Shown one piece after another: positions 34,824 through 43,941 of a DNA stretch of 64,000 bases. The translations under genes and the position numbers were made by a program. The stretch is from UBA2022 sp964621555 (lineage in GTDB: Bacteria; Patescibacteriota; Dojkabacteria; SC72). The stretch is from assembly GCA_964621555.1 (NCBI GenBank), contig CAZUOO010000001.1:1-64000 (forward strand), given 5' to 3'. Each line of letters starts with the position of its first letter. The stretch's first letter is position 1. The notes beneath the pieces were generated by a model that searched no databases, was not told the DNA's origin, and saw only the letters and a program-made list of their open reading frames with translations.

Positions 34824-36653
34824 ATGAATACAGTTCAAAAACTACCACAAGAATTAATAAACCAGATAGCTGCAGGAGAGGTTATAGAACGCCCATCCTC
34901 AATTGTCAAGGAACTAGTAGACAATGCCATAGATGCTAAAGCAACTGTAATAAAGATTAGAATTGAAGAAGGTGGTTTAAAACTAGTTGAGATATCTGAC
35001 AACGGTATAGGCATAAGGAAGGATGACCTATCGAAGGTATTTGATGCACACACTACCAGTAAGATAGAGAAGCTTGAAGACCTAAATCATGTACTAACCA
35101 TGGGATTTAGGGGAGAAGCCCTCTCAACCATAGTTGCAATCTCAAATGTAAAAGCAATTTCCAAACATAGTGATGATGATTATGGATATGAAATATCGTT
35201 TGATGGCATTACCCCTCTCCCTGTAACTAAATCTGCTAAAGAACAAGGTACAACTATAACTGTTGCTAATATCTTCCATAATGTACCTGCTAGAAGGAAG
35301 TTCCTTAAAACACCAGAAACAGAGTATAGAAAAATACTAGAGATACTATATCCGTTCTTTCTTCAGTATAATCAAATCCACTTCATCCTACATAAGGATG
35401 GGAAAGAGGTTTTAAACCTACCAGCATCAGGAACAGACATTGACAGTATCAATCTAGATAGAGCAATGAAGGTACTAAAAGCTGATTACATATCTAGAAT
35501 GTTTAAGTTCACCTCCCAAGGAGCAGGAATGACGATATTTGGATATAGTGGTCATCCAAAAGACAATTTTGAAAAGGTTAAAGACCAGTACATATTCGTG
35601 AATAGAAGACCTATATGGGATTTTGGAATTGCTAAGGCTGTTAAATCCGCATACTCAAGATTCATCCCCCATACTCAAAAAGTGCCCTTCATAATATCCA
35701 TAGAAATAGATAGTTCATTAATTGATGTAAACGTGCACCCAAGGAAAGAAGAGATTAGATTTGAAAACCCATACAGAGTATATTCTACCGTTGAGAGTGC
35801 AATTATGCATGCGTTAGAGAACCTCGTTAGAACTGAAAATACTCCTTCCGAACCAAACTCATTTGACACCTCATACAATACTAATGAAGGACTCTCAGAT
35901 CGTGGAACCAAATCATATATGGGTGCAAGTATGTTTGGAGCAAGTGGAGCAGGTTCCAACACTAGAGATATTAGGTTCAATAAACCACAGAAAGAGTATA
36001 CGATTCAACAAAGCTTAGAGTTCTCCAAAGAGGTACTAGAACAATCAACTTCAGAAATTAAGCCATCAAGCTATGTTGATGTAAACAAGGTATTTCAAAT
36101 ATTTAATAAATACATTGTAATCGATAATAATGATGAATTGATTATGATTGATCAACATGCGGCGGCAGAAAGAATAAACTTTGAGAAGCTTGAAGATAGT
36201 ATTGAGAATAAAAATATGGATATACAAAACCTCCTAATACCAACAGAAATAGATATGTCCGACGTAGAAATATCATACATTAACGAGAACCTATCATTCT
36301 TTGAAAGCCTTGGATTTAAAATATTGGTGAAGGAAAATACAATTGATGTAACCGCTATCCCATCAATATTTGCAGGTGAGGATATACAGAAGTTACTTAG
36401 ATCAATATTTGATATTAGCGAAGAACAGAGAGATATAAAAAAATCATTTGAAAATGCTAAACAAAATATACTAGCTACCCTTGCATGCCATGGAAGTATA
36501 AGAAAGGGACAAAGCTTAACCCCATATGAAGGTATGAGACTATATCAAGACCTTCTAAAGTGTAAAAATACATACAGTTGTCCTCATGGGCGTCCTATTA
36601 TTTGGAAACAAAAGCTCACCGATATAGATACTAACTTCTACAGAACATACTAA
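34824..36653 (+). CDS. mutL: DNA mismatch repair protein MutL, endonuclease type
   Basis: MutL links mismatch recognition to strand removal. The GHKL ATPase motifs are present: ELVDNAIDAKAT near 33, SDNGIGI near 62 and GFRGEAL near 93. The C-terminal domain contains DQHAAAERINFEKLE, which fits the DQHA-x2-E-x4-E metal motif of MutL proteins with their own nicking activity. ACHGSIRKG and CPHGRP complete that site. At 609 residues it is full length. mutS is not in the window and MutH is not expected. It is followed by a methyltransferase gene after 1 nt. Confidence 0.97.
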   Translation: MNTVQKLPQELINQIAAGEVIERPSSIVKELVDNAIDAKATVIKIRIEEGGLKLVEISDNGIGIRKDDLSKVFDAHTTSKIEKLEDLNHVLTMGFRGEALSTIVAISNVKAISKHSDDDYGYEISFDGITPLPVTKSAKEQGTTITVANIFHNVPARRKFLKTPETEYRKILEILYPFFLQYNQIHFILHKDGKEVLNLPASGTDIDSINLDRAMKVLKADYISRMFKFTSQGAGMTIFGYSGHPKDNFEKVKDQYIFVNRRPIWDFGIAKAVKSAYSRFIPHTQKVPFIISIEIDSSLIDVNVHPRKEEIRFENPYRVYSTVESAIMHALENLVRTENTPSEPNSFDTSYNTNEGLSDRGTKSYMGASMFGASGAGSNTRDIRFNKPQKEYTIQQSLEFSKEVLEQSTSEIKPSSYVDVNKVFQIFNKYIVIDNNDELIMIDQHAAAERINFEKLEDSIENKNMDIQNLLIPTEIDMSDVEISYINENLSFFESLGFKILVKENTIDVTAIPSIFAGEDIQKLLRSIFDISEEQRDIKKSFENAKQNILATLACHGSIRKGQSLTPYEGMRLYQDLLKCKNTYSCPHGRPIIWKQKLTDIDTNFYRTY

Positions 36654-36654
36654 T

Positions 36655-37359
36655 ATGGAAAAGGGTACCCTATATCTCATTCCAACCTCTCTCTCAGGTA
36701 AGCCATTAACTGATATATACCCAGAGTCAATACTAGATATCCTCCGTACACTAGATCATATTGTAGTGGAAACACCTAAAATAGGTCGATCTTTTCTGAA
36801 AGGATTAAACCCTAATAGGCAAACATCATCATTAACCTTCTATGAACTAAATGAAAACAACAGGAATAGTATATCAGATGTAATAACTACGCTTCTAAAT
36901 GGTCATTCGGTCGGAGTTATGAGTGACGCAGGATACCCAGCGATTGGTGATATGGGAGCAGATTTAGTAATGAAAGCCCATATATCCGAAATTAATGTAA
37001 TTACATTCCATGGTCCATCCTCGATACTACAGTCTCTAGCGTCCTCTGGACTCGGTGGGCAGAACTTTAAGTTCAATGGATATCTTCCTAAAGACCAAGA
37101 AGATAGAAGGAGAAAGATATTAGCGATAGAGCGCAGGTCTTCACAAGAAAACCAAACTGAAATATTTATAGAAACACCATACAGAGCACAGTATATATTC
37201 GAGGATATTCTTTCAATCTGTAAGCCCACCTCAATGCTTTCTATGGGAATTAATATAGAGATGGCTGATCAGAAATATATTACGAAAACAATCCGAGAGT
37301 TTAGAAATATGAAACTGAATTTAAATAAACAGCAGGTTGTGTTTATATTAAAGGCTTAA
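36655..37359 (+). CDS. Tetrapyrrole-methylase-fold SAM-dependent methyltransferase (RsmI-related)
   Basis: A 234-residue protein with the two-domain fold of tetrapyrrole methylases. GTLYLIPTSL opens the SAM domain. GVMSDAGYPAIGDMGADLV and ITFHGPSSILQSLASSG match the SAM pocket of RsmI-type enzymes. It is shorter than true RsmI (about 280) and lacks the usual TPIGNLEDIT opening, so it belongs to a side branch often annotated only as SAM-dependent methyltransferase. The substrate is unknown; an rRNA or tRNA nucleotide is likely. It is coupled to mutL with a 1-nt gap. Confidence 0.8.
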   Translation: MEKGTLYLIPTSLSGKPLTDIYPESILDILRTLDHIVVETPKIGRSFLKGLNPNRQTSSLTFYELNENNRNSISDVITTLLNGHSVGVMSDAGYPAIGDMGADLVMKAHISEINVITFHGPSSILQSLASSGLGGQNFKFNGYLPKDQEDRRRKILAIERRSSQENQTEIFIETPYRAQYIFEDILSICKPTSMLSMGINIEMADQKYITKTIREFRNMKLNLNKQQVVFILKA

Positions 37360-37407
37360 AACGTACAGATATTGCTTTCTATATGGGAATATCATATCCT
37401 TTTCTAT

Positions 37408-38082
37408 ATGATAAAAGCAGAGAGCCTAGGTAAAACATATAGAATGAATAAAAACGTAAGTGTACACGCACTACAGGAAGTATCATTTGAAATCCCAGAT
37501 AGTAGTACTGTGGCAGTCATCGGCCCATCTGGCTCGGGCAAATCTACGTTGCTTAACATTCTAGGAGGTTTAGATACCGCATATGACGGTAATTTGTTAG
37601 TTGATGATAAAGATATAAGAGACTACAATACAAACCAATATCGTAGAAATGTAGTAGGTACGATATTTCAGCAATTCAACCTAGTATCATCACTTACAGT
37701 AACTGAAAATATCCTATTACCTATCTCATTTGGTAAACAGCTTGATTCATTTGATTTAAATAATAGATTAGAATATCTCCTAGATCGCCTAGGACTTAAA
37801 GATAGGGCCAAGCATAATCCCACAGAACTCTCAGGAGGTCAGTCACAAAGAGTTGCAATTGCACGTGCTTTAATTGCTAAACCAAAGATTATACTTGCTG
37901 ATGAGCCAACAGGTAATCTCGACTCCAAAACCGGGTCTGAAATTGTAGATTTGCTATTTGATTTGAATAAGGAAGAGGGTACCACTCTAGTAATCGTAAC
38001 CCATGACCCTGAACTATTCATGAATGTTGATAAAAGAATACATCTACGTGACGGTAATATTATCAAAGAAGAAAATGTTTAA
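37408..38082 (+). CDS. ABC transporter ATPase, MacB/LolD type
   Basis: A 224-residue nucleotide-binding subunit. Walker A is GPSGSGKST near 41, the Q-loop is QQFNLVSSLTVTENI, the signature LSGGQSQRVAIARAL is near 140, Walker B is ILADEPTGNLD, and the H-loop is VTHDPEL. LVSSLTVTENI and the DEPTGNLD sequence mark the MacB/LolD/FtsE group, which drives export or mechanotransmission rather than uptake. I chose ATG 37408 over the upstream TTG because homologues start at this point. The permease gene overlaps its end by 8 nt. Confidence 0.93.
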   Translation: MIKAESLGKTYRMNKNVSVHALQEVSFEIPDSSTVAVIGPSGSGKSTLLNILGGLDTAYDGNLLVDDKDIRDYNTNQYRRNVVGTIFQQFNLVSSLTVTENILLPISFGKQLDSFDLNNRLEYLLDRLGLKDRAKHNPTELSGGQSQRVAIARALIAKPKIILADEPTGNLDSKTGSEIVDLLFDLNKEEGTTLVIVTHDPELFMNVDKRIHLRDGNIIKEENV

Positions 38083-39355
38083 ATACGCATTAAGCCTAGT
38101 GCTTAGAAGAAAACTTAGAACCTTTCTAACTAGCCTTGGAATTACGATCGCGGTATTTCTAATCAGCTTTATAATATTTGGAATGCAGGATCTACAGACT
38201 CTTCTGGTAGATCAGTTTAATACTATCCTTAAACCTAACCAAGTCATCGTAACTAAGGAAGGACAGCTTAATATGTTTACAGGGGTAGGGGATGCTACAT
38301 ACGATCAAGAAGAGAAAAAGAAAGTGATAATGGATTCTGAGGTGATTGCTGACCTTGAAAACCTTGATTATGTAAAAGAGGTCTCCAAGCTAACTGTACT
38401 AACGGGAATGCAAATGACGCTTGAGAATAAGAAAGTCCCGTACCCTCAAGCATTCATGTCTGGATGGGACGTAAGGTCTAACAACCCATACTTTAAAGAC
38501 TTTACAGGTGATGTAGTTGATACCCAGAAGGGGAGTATTTGGGTTTCAACAAGTCTCGTTAAATTCTACAAGGAGAGTGTAACTTCGATAATAGGTAAAA
38601 CAATAACCCTAGAGCCTTCCCCTGACTCAATACTCTCTAATCGTTCGAAAAGTATAATTGGAAAGAAGTTTGACTATAAAATATCTGGTGTCTTCGATCC
38701 AGGGCAGGATAAAAATGACGCGGTATTAAATATAGATGACAGTATCTCACTACTAAGTAGTCTAGGTGGGTTCGAGTCTAATTCAGAGTACATTAAGGAG
38801 ATTGGATACGACAATCTATACGTAACAACAGAGAATGATAAAGTTTTAGATTTTAAAGAGTACGTAACCGAAAAGTATGGCTACGAAACATTTACAGCGG
38901 ATGATGTAATTTCAATACTCGGTAGTATTACACAAGGCTTAACTATAGCATTAGTAATGTTTGGACTTGTTTCAGCACTTGTAGCAGGTATTGGAATTAT
39001 TAATACAATGATTATGAGTATCTATGAGCAAACCAAGGAGATAGGTATAATTAAAGCAATCGGAGCTTCCAATAGTCAGGTACTAACAATCTTCCTAATA
39101 CAATCTGGATTCATTGGATTATTTGGGGGTGTACTAGGTCTCTTTCTAATATATATAACTATGAAGCTAACAGACTCAGTAATCGTAGATCAACTTAATA
39201 ATGCAGGATTTAGCAGTACAACATTCTTTAACTTTGATATAACTATTGCATTAATAATTACCCTATTGAGTATTCTAGTAGGGGTATTTGCAGGTATATA
39301 TCCTGCAATTAGGGCTGCTAAACTAGACCCTATCAAAGCATTAAGGTATGAGTAG
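38075..39355 (+). CDS. MacB-type ABC permease
   Basis: A 426-residue permease with an N-terminal helix (about 12-35), a large outside domain at about 45-290, and three C-terminal helices at about 300-420. YEQTKEIGIIKAIGASNSQV and IYPAIRAAKLDPIKALRYE are classic FtsX/MacB signatures. With the ATPase it forms a type VII ABC system moving a lipid, peptide or envelope factor, or working as a mechanical pump. There is no separate periplasmic adaptor gene. The TAG stop is 8 nt from the convergent gene at 39364. Confidence 0.92.
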   Translation: MFKYALSLVLRRKLRTFLTSLGITIAVFLISFIIFGMQDLQTLLVDQFNTILKPNQVIVTKEGQLNMFTGVGDATYDQEEKKKVIMDSEVIADLENLDYVKEVSKLTVLTGMQMTLENKKVPYPQAFMSGWDVRSNNPYFKDFTGDVVDTQKGSIWVSTSLVKFYKESVTSIIGKTITLEPSPDSILSNRSKSIIGKKFDYKISGVFDPGQDKNDAVLNIDDSISLLSSLGGFESNSEYIKEIGYDNLYVTTENDKVLDFKEYVTEKYGYETFTADDVISILGSITQGLTIALVMFGLVSALVAGIGIINTMIMSIYEQTKEIGIIKAIGASNSQVLTIFLIQSGFIGLFGGVLGLFLIYITMKLTDSVIVDQLNNAGFSSTTFFNFDITIALIITLLSILVGVFAGIYPAIRAAKLDPIKALRYE

Positions 39356-39363
39356 CTAGTAAG

Positions 39364-40506
39364 CTATATTTCCAAACTATGAAGTTGATTAAGCGTTTTT
39401 TCACTTAACTCTATCCTATTACCTGTAATCCCCTCAATAAATAGGTCAATATGTCTTCTACCCAACCTTTCTCCCTTTAATGCAAATGCGACCTTATCAA
39501 TCATTTTTCGTAAGAAATATACATTCATTTTCTCCTCCAACCCATCAGGCTTGTATCCAAGCTCTGCCACATACCCTTCTATCATAGCCTCCCTCTTGGG
39601 AAAAGCCGATTTCCATGTCGGAGCAGTACCAAGCTCATTAATTGGATCAAACATTGCTGCATTCTCCCAGTCAAAGAAACAAAGAAAGTTACTATTCTCA
39701 TAACACATATTAAGATCAGAGGGGTCATTATGAATTAAAGAGGCTATACTATCTGCAAAAAGACTTTTAACATTATCTGACTTGAAAAATCCCATCAGTT
39801 GAAACAGTTCATCAGCAGTAATTAGTTCGAATAATTTAATAACTTCTAGATCATGTTCCAAAAATGCTGTGAGGAAATCATTATGAGTACCATATACACC
39901 ATATAACCCACTCTCATCCTTTCGTATCCTTCCCCAACCTCTTCCCTTATACTCCGTCATCCTTGCAATATACTTACCTTGTTGAATACAAATCTTCTCA
40001 TAATCGGATTGTGTGCCCTCCCATTGTGAACCTAAATTACGCCCCGGCAACCTTTTCATAATTTGATAATCAAATGGGAATACCTTTCTACTAGAATCAG
40101 CATAGATCAACTCATTAACGGGGATACCTAAATCAATATAAATTTTCAGAAAATCAAACTCCAGATCCATATACGTTTCTGGGTAGGGAAGTGATGCATT
40201 TGCCCTAACCACGACTTCACCATTTCTCGCTGTCTCTATAAATGCAATTACATGCCCAGTACCTAGAAGATCCGAAACACTGGAGTTAACAACTGTATCT
40301 GCAAGTCCATGTTGAATAATTGCAGGAAGGTATGAAGAGTCGAACATTTGCACCCTATGTTGCAAGTCCTTAACCAACGCTTTAGGCCTATGTACATTGA
40401 AATAGTTTACAAAATCTGGACTGAATCCCTCTCCAAAATACTTATTATCTAACTCTTGCAGCTGACTTTCATAACTACTATATGATATCTTTTTGGTCAT
40501 ACTCAT
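39364..40506 (-). CDS. Aminoglycoside phosphotransferase-like protein
   Basis: A 380-residue kinase-fold protein. The catalytic loop is IHNDPSDLNM (H-N-D-x-x-x-x-N) near residue 265 and the metal Asp is in FFDWENA. The N-terminal lobe has weak Gly-rich sequence. The family phosphorylates small hydroxyl compounds; no substrate can be named. I chose ATG 40506: a TATAAT 5 nt upstream gives a leaderless message, while the longer frame begins with TTG inside that box. It is the last gene of the minus-strand redox run but has its own promoter. Confidence 0.8.
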   Translation of the reverse strand: MSMTKKISYSSYESQLQELDNKYFGEGFSPDFVNYFNVHRPKALVKDLQHRVQMFDSSYLPAIIQHGLADTVVNSSVSDLLGTGHVIAFIETARNGEVVVRANASLPYPETYMDLEFDFLKIYIDLGIPVNELIYADSSRKVFPFDYQIMKRLPGRNLGSQWEGTQSDYEKICIQQGKYIARMTEYKGRGWGRIRKDESGLYGVYGTHNDFLTAFLEHDLEVIKLFELITADELFQLMGFFKSDNVKSLFADSIASLIHNDPSDLNMCYENSNFLCFFDWENAAMFDPINELGTAPTWKSAFPKREAMIEGYVAELGYKPDGLEEKMNVYFLRKMIDKVAFALKGERLGRRHIDLFIEGITGNRIELSEKTLNQLHSLEI

Positions 40507-40511
40507 AAACA

Positions 40512-40517
40512 ATTATA
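40512..40517 (-). promoter_or_regulatory. Extended -10 box for the APH-like gene
   Basis: On the minus strand TGGTATAAT is followed by five bases and the ATG at 40506. It lies in the 15-nt gap after the superoxide dismutase gene and gives this gene independent expression. Confidence 0.55.
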
Positions 40518-40521
40518 CCAC

Positions 40522-41118
40522 CTAGGCTTTGATCCTCTCTAATACATTATCCCAATTAACTACATTCCACCACTTCTCTAAATATGCACCTCGGTCATTC
40601 ATATAATCAAGATAGTATGCATGTTCCCAAACATCATTAACGAGCACAGGTGTAAAGGAAGTGATACCCAAGAGATTATGATTTTGAACTTGGGATACCA
40701 ATAAATTACCACTACCATCTTTAAACAGTATTACCCATCCAGAAGCTTCTACAGCCTTTCCTGCGTCCATAAACTCCTTTTTGAATGAATCTACAGAACC
40801 GAAGTTGGCGATTAACATATCCTCAAGCTCTTGTGGAATGGGATTCTCTTGGGAATATGCTCTCATATTACTCCAAAATATCTCATGAAGAAGATGACCG
40901 TTTAAGTGGAAGCTCAAATCTCTCATCACTGCTTTAATGTTAATTCCCTTCTCTCCTTTCCTACCTTTCTCCAAGAGTTCCAATGCAATGTTAGCACCAT
41001 CAACATATGACTTATGGTGCTTATCGTGATGTAGCATCATAATCTCCTTAGAAATGACAGGCTCTAGGGCATCATAATCGTACGATAATGGGGGAAGTGT
41101 ATATCTAATACCTTGCAT
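40522..41118 (-). CDS. Superoxide dismutase, Fe/Mn type
   Basis: A 198-residue enzyme that converts superoxide to oxygen and hydrogen peroxide. The metal-site regions are MLHHDKHHKSYVDGAN, HLNGHLLHEIFW and DVWEHAYYLDYMN, which supply three His and one Asp. The length is typical. Fe or Mn preference cannot be assigned safely from sequence alone. It follows an ArsR regulator with a 32-nt gap on the same strand. Its presence shows exposure to oxygen. Confidence 0.96.
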   Translation of the reverse strand: MQGIRYTLPPLSYDYDALEPVISKEIMMLHHDKHHKSYVDGANIALELLEKGRKGEKGINIKAVMRDLSFHLNGHLLHEIFWSNMRAYSQENPIPQELEDMLIANFGSVDSFKKEFMDAGKAVEASGWVILFKDGSGNLLVSQVQNHNLLGITSFTPVLVNDVWEHAYYLDYMNDRGAYLEKWWNVVNWDNVLERIKA

Positions 41119-41150
41119 AATTACAACAAATAAATTTAGATAGAAACCAA

Positions 41151-41471
41151 CTACTTTGTATGCTTTTTGCTTGAAATATATTTACTAAAATCACCAATGC
41201 TCTCACTAAAACCAGAAGAAGGAAAAAGATATATATTCTTTCCTTTTCTTTTGGATTCGACCAAGCCAAAATCAAGAAGTTCTTTAACATGATTTGAAAC
41301 GGTAGGCTGAGGAATATCAAGTGACGTTGCTATCCTCGTAACACAGTTATCTGAAATTTCATCTTTCTCCATACAACTCTCACATGATGTTTCCAATATA
41401 TTTAAGAAAATAGACATCCTAGTTGGATTTGAAAGTACTCTAAAGTATTTAGATATTGTATCTGAATTCAT
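41151..41471 (-). CDS. ArsR family regulator with a Cys cluster
   Basis: A 106-residue winged-helix protein. VLSNPTRMSIFLNIL and IPQPTVSNHVKELLDFGLVESKRKG match the ArsR/SmtB fold with its recognition helix. Between the first helices it has Cys30, Cys33 and Cys43, a cluster suited to metal or redox sensing. I chose ATG 41471; the longer frame starts with TTG. It is placed between a methyltransferase-like gene and the dismutase, so dismutase is a natural target. The signal sensed is inferred, not shown. Confidence 0.88.
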   Translation of the reverse strand: MNSDTISKYFRVLSNPTRMSIFLNILETSCESCMEKDEISDNCVTRIATSLDIPQPTVSNHVKELLDFGLVESKRKGKNIYLFPSSGFSESIGDFSKYISSKKHTK

Positions 41472-41509
41472 ATGTCTAAATGTAATACTAATTGTTGCCA
41501 ATTACAATA

Positions 41510-42268
41510 TTAGATAAATTTGAAAAACAATCTCCCTGTTCGCTTTATATAATTCGCATACTCTTTATTACCCTTATACCTCTCCGCATATTTCTTCTCA
41601 AGCGTTGGAATGCCAGTTACGTTTAGCAGAAGGTATGCAATGAAAAGTGGAGATACGATTGATAGCAGCTCAATATTATTGATAAAGGGTAGTACAAACA
41701 GAAATACTCCAACCCACATCATAATCTCACCTAGATAGTTTGGGTGCCTAGAATATCTCCAAAGCCCTGTATCTATCCACTTCCCTCTATTAGCCTCATC
41801 ACTTTTAAACTTAAACTTCTGCATATCAGCAAATGTTTCAATTAGTAGGCCAACGGAAGCAATTACTAATCCTAATACTGTAATCCAGTTTAATTCTAAG
41901 GCAAATGGGGTAGACATAAGAAAAAGAGATGGGAGCAGAACCACCCATACTGTCACCCCCTGCAAAAGCCAGAACGAAATAAACTTCACTGGGTTTTCAC
42001 GTATCCCATCAAACCTATCGTCTTTCTTAGTCTTAAGAATACGAATGAAGAGATAAGTAGCAATCCTTAGCGCCCAAAGAGATACCAATACCGTTAGTAC
42101 TAGCTTAAGCGTAGAATATTCATTAGAGAAAAATGCAATCAATATAAGCAAAAGGAAAGTTAGTCCATATGAGATATCGGTAAGAACATCGGTTTTTCTA
42201 ATAACCGCAATCGTGCCAAGAACAACTTGAATTAAAACCGAAACTCCGAGCAAGTATAGTACTTCCAT
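41510..42268 (-). CDS. DUF1295-type membrane methyltransferase/reductase-like protein
   Basis: A 252-residue polytopic protein with about six helices. GLWRYSRHPNYLGEIMMWVG near residue 180 is the signature shared by DUF1295, steroid 5-alpha-reductase-like proteins and isoprenylcysteine methyltransferases; it forms the cofactor pocket. The substrate in bacteria is unknown and probably a lipid. It is 10 nt after the TlpA-like gene and 38 nt before the ArsR gene on the same strand, so cotranscription is likely. Confidence 0.87.
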   Translation of the reverse strand: MEVLYLLGVSVLIQVVLGTIAVIRKTDVLTDISYGLTFLLLILIAFFSNEYSTLKLVLTVLVSLWALRIATYLFIRILKTKKDDRFDGIRENPVKFISFWLLQGVTVWVVLLPSLFLMSTPFALELNWITVLGLVIASVGLLIETFADMQKFKFKSDEANRGKWIDTGLWRYSRHPNYLGEIMMWVGVFLFVLPFINNIELLSIVSPLFIAYLLLNVTGIPTLEKKYAERYKGNKEYANYIKRTGRLFFKFI

Positions 42269-42278
42269 AGTAGTATTA

Positions 42279-42788
42279 TTAATTTAAATTATAGTCAATC
42301 AAATCAACCAAATCACTCTCTAAAATCTCTCCGGTAGCTTTTTTAAATATGCTCCCATCTTTATTAATTAGGACATAGAAATTATTATATCCCACTCCAT
42401 AATCCATCGCGACTAAACCTTTCTCATCCATAAGGACTGGGTGAGTGATTGAGTTTTGATCTACAAACTTTCTAACATCGCTCTCTGACTCCTTAGAATT
42501 AATACCCCAAACAGCCAATTGAGAGCTATAGCTTGCAGACATTAGTGAAAGCTTAGGAGCGCTAACTTGGCATGTTGGACACCAAGTAGCATAAAAAGCA
42601 ATTACAACTGGCTTAGATTTAAGCTCATCTTTGAGTGAGTGCAAGTTACCATTAATATCCTTCAACTGGAAATTGTAATCCTTGCTAGTGGGGTCTAGCT
42701 TAACTGAACCTGAGTTTGTAAAATATATAGAGGCAATAAATACAACAAGTATTCCCAATATTGATGCAATAATAATGTATCTATTCAT
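42279..42788 (-). CDS. Membrane-anchored TlpA/ResA-like thioredoxin
   Basis: A 169-residue protein. One N-terminal helix (about 5-23) anchors a thioredoxin fold outside the cell. The active site is FYATWCPTCQVSAPKL, and the cis-Pro region is YGVGYNNFYVLINKDG. TlpA/ResA proteins reduce disulfides in secreted proteins and need electrons from a CcdA/DsbD-type membrane protein. A CcdA-like gene lies at 57296. It heads the redox cassette with DUF1295, ArsR and dismutase. Confidence 0.92.
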   Translation of the reverse strand: MNRYIIIASILGILVVFIASIYFTNSGSVKLDPTSKDYNFQLKDINGNLHSLKDELKSKPVVIAFYATWCPTCQVSAPKLSLMSASYSSQLAVWGINSKESESDVRKFVDQNSITHPVLMDEKGLVAMDYGVGYNNFYVLINKDGSIFKKATGEILESDLVDLIDYNLN

Positions 42789-42866
42789 AGTAACTACATA
42801 TTACCTTAAATATTCCAAATATAAAATATATGATAATATTATCTGTTAAGTTATAACCTTCTATAG

Positions 42867-43265
42867 ATGATTAAACATATACAGAAATATATTATTACAC
42901 TAACCGTATTCTTTTTTATAGACCTTGTATGGATACAGTACGTGGCTAACAGACTATACAATGAATATGTGGCCGACATACTAATAGATAACCCAAGGCC
43001 ACTTCCCGCAATCCTCTTCTACCTAATTCATTCCTTTGTACTTGTCTATATAAATGCTCAAATACCAACCTCAAGCATATTTAAAAAGTTCACAGTTGCG
43101 TTTCTGATTGGATTAACATCATACGCCACCTACAACCTAACGAATTACGCAATAATTGAGGCATGGCATGTAAACCTCCTTCTTCCTGATATTCTCTGGG
43201 GAGGAATATTAAGTGGAGTCTCTGTAGTTGCAGCTGAATATTTAACACGCACTAAAGATGTATAA
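42867..43265 (+). CDS. DUF2177 family membrane protein
   Basis: A 132-residue protein with four hydrophobic segments. DLVWIQYVANRLY near the N-terminus, and YNLTNYAIIEAW with a following LPDILWGG segment, match DUF2177, a family of unknown function. The upstream region (42789-42866) has TATAAC 9 nt before the ATG. The HAD gene starts inside its 3' end (8-nt overlap), so the two are translationally coupled. Confidence 0.85.
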   Translation: MIKHIQKYIITLTVFFFIDLVWIQYVANRLYNEYVADILIDNPRPLPAILFYLIHSFVLVYINAQIPTSSIFKKFTVAFLIGLTSYATYNLTNYAIIEAWHVNLLLPDILWGGILSGVSVVAAEYLTRTKDV

Positions 43266-43941
43266 GAACATTATTTTCGACTTTGACGGAACAATAAATG
43301 ACTCTAGAGATTATACCCTACAAACATTCCTTAATCTGAGTAAAAATAAGGTCGGAGAGAAATTTGATTCAATAAGAGACAAAAGTCCTAAGGAAATTAT
43401 AGATGAGTTTAGAGATATATCATTTGCAGATATAAAGAAAAGGTTCAAACTTAATATTATATCCTTCTTTAGCATCGTTAATCTTGTACAGGAGGAAGAG
43501 TATAAATTCATTACAACATCATCTAAAGAAGAAGTTCTCACCAAACTACCTTTCTATGAGGGTATGTTAGAACTAATTGAAAGATTAAATAAGGAGGGGG
43601 TAAATATATATCTTCTGTCGTCAAATAAGGAGAAGGTACTACGTGCCCTCCTAAAGCATACGAAGACGTTTAGCATGTTTAAGAGGATTGTAGGTGGTAC
43701 CAAACTATTTGGTAAAGCATCTAAGATACGTTCGCTTATGAGAAAGGAAAGGTTGAAAGCAAGTGATACGGTGTATATTGGTGATGAGGTTAGGGATATT
43801 ACAGCATCACAAAAGGTAGGTATTGATATAGCATCTGTTACATGGGGATATGCTAGTATGAAGCAGTTGGTTAAATATAACCCTACATTTATATGTGAGA
43901 GCGTAGGGGAGTTGGAGAGAGTACTTACAACTGATAATTAA
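43258..43941 (+). CDS. HAD family hydrolase, phosphoglycolate-phosphatase-like
   Basis: A 227-residue hydrolase. Motif I is FDFDGTINDSR at residues 7-17, motif II is the SSN after YLL, the motif III Lys lies in GKASK, and motif IV is YIGDEVRD. A cap domain is inserted between motifs I and II, as in subfamily I. The likely substrate is a phosphate monoester such as phosphoglycolate or a nucleotide. The 8-nt overlap couples it to the DUF2177 gene. Its TAA stop shares TTAA with the convergent hydrolase. Confidence 0.9.
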   Translation: MYKNIIFDFDGTINDSRDYTLQTFLNLSKNKVGEKFDSIRDKSPKEIIDEFRDISFADIKKRFKLNIISFFSIVNLVQEEEYKFITTSSKEEVLTKLPFYEGMLELIERLNKEGVNIYLLSSNKEKVLRALLKHTKTFSMFKRIVGGTKLFGKASKIRSLMRKERLKASDTVYIGDEVRDITASQKVGIDIASVTWGYASMKQLVKYNPTFICESVGELERVLTTDN

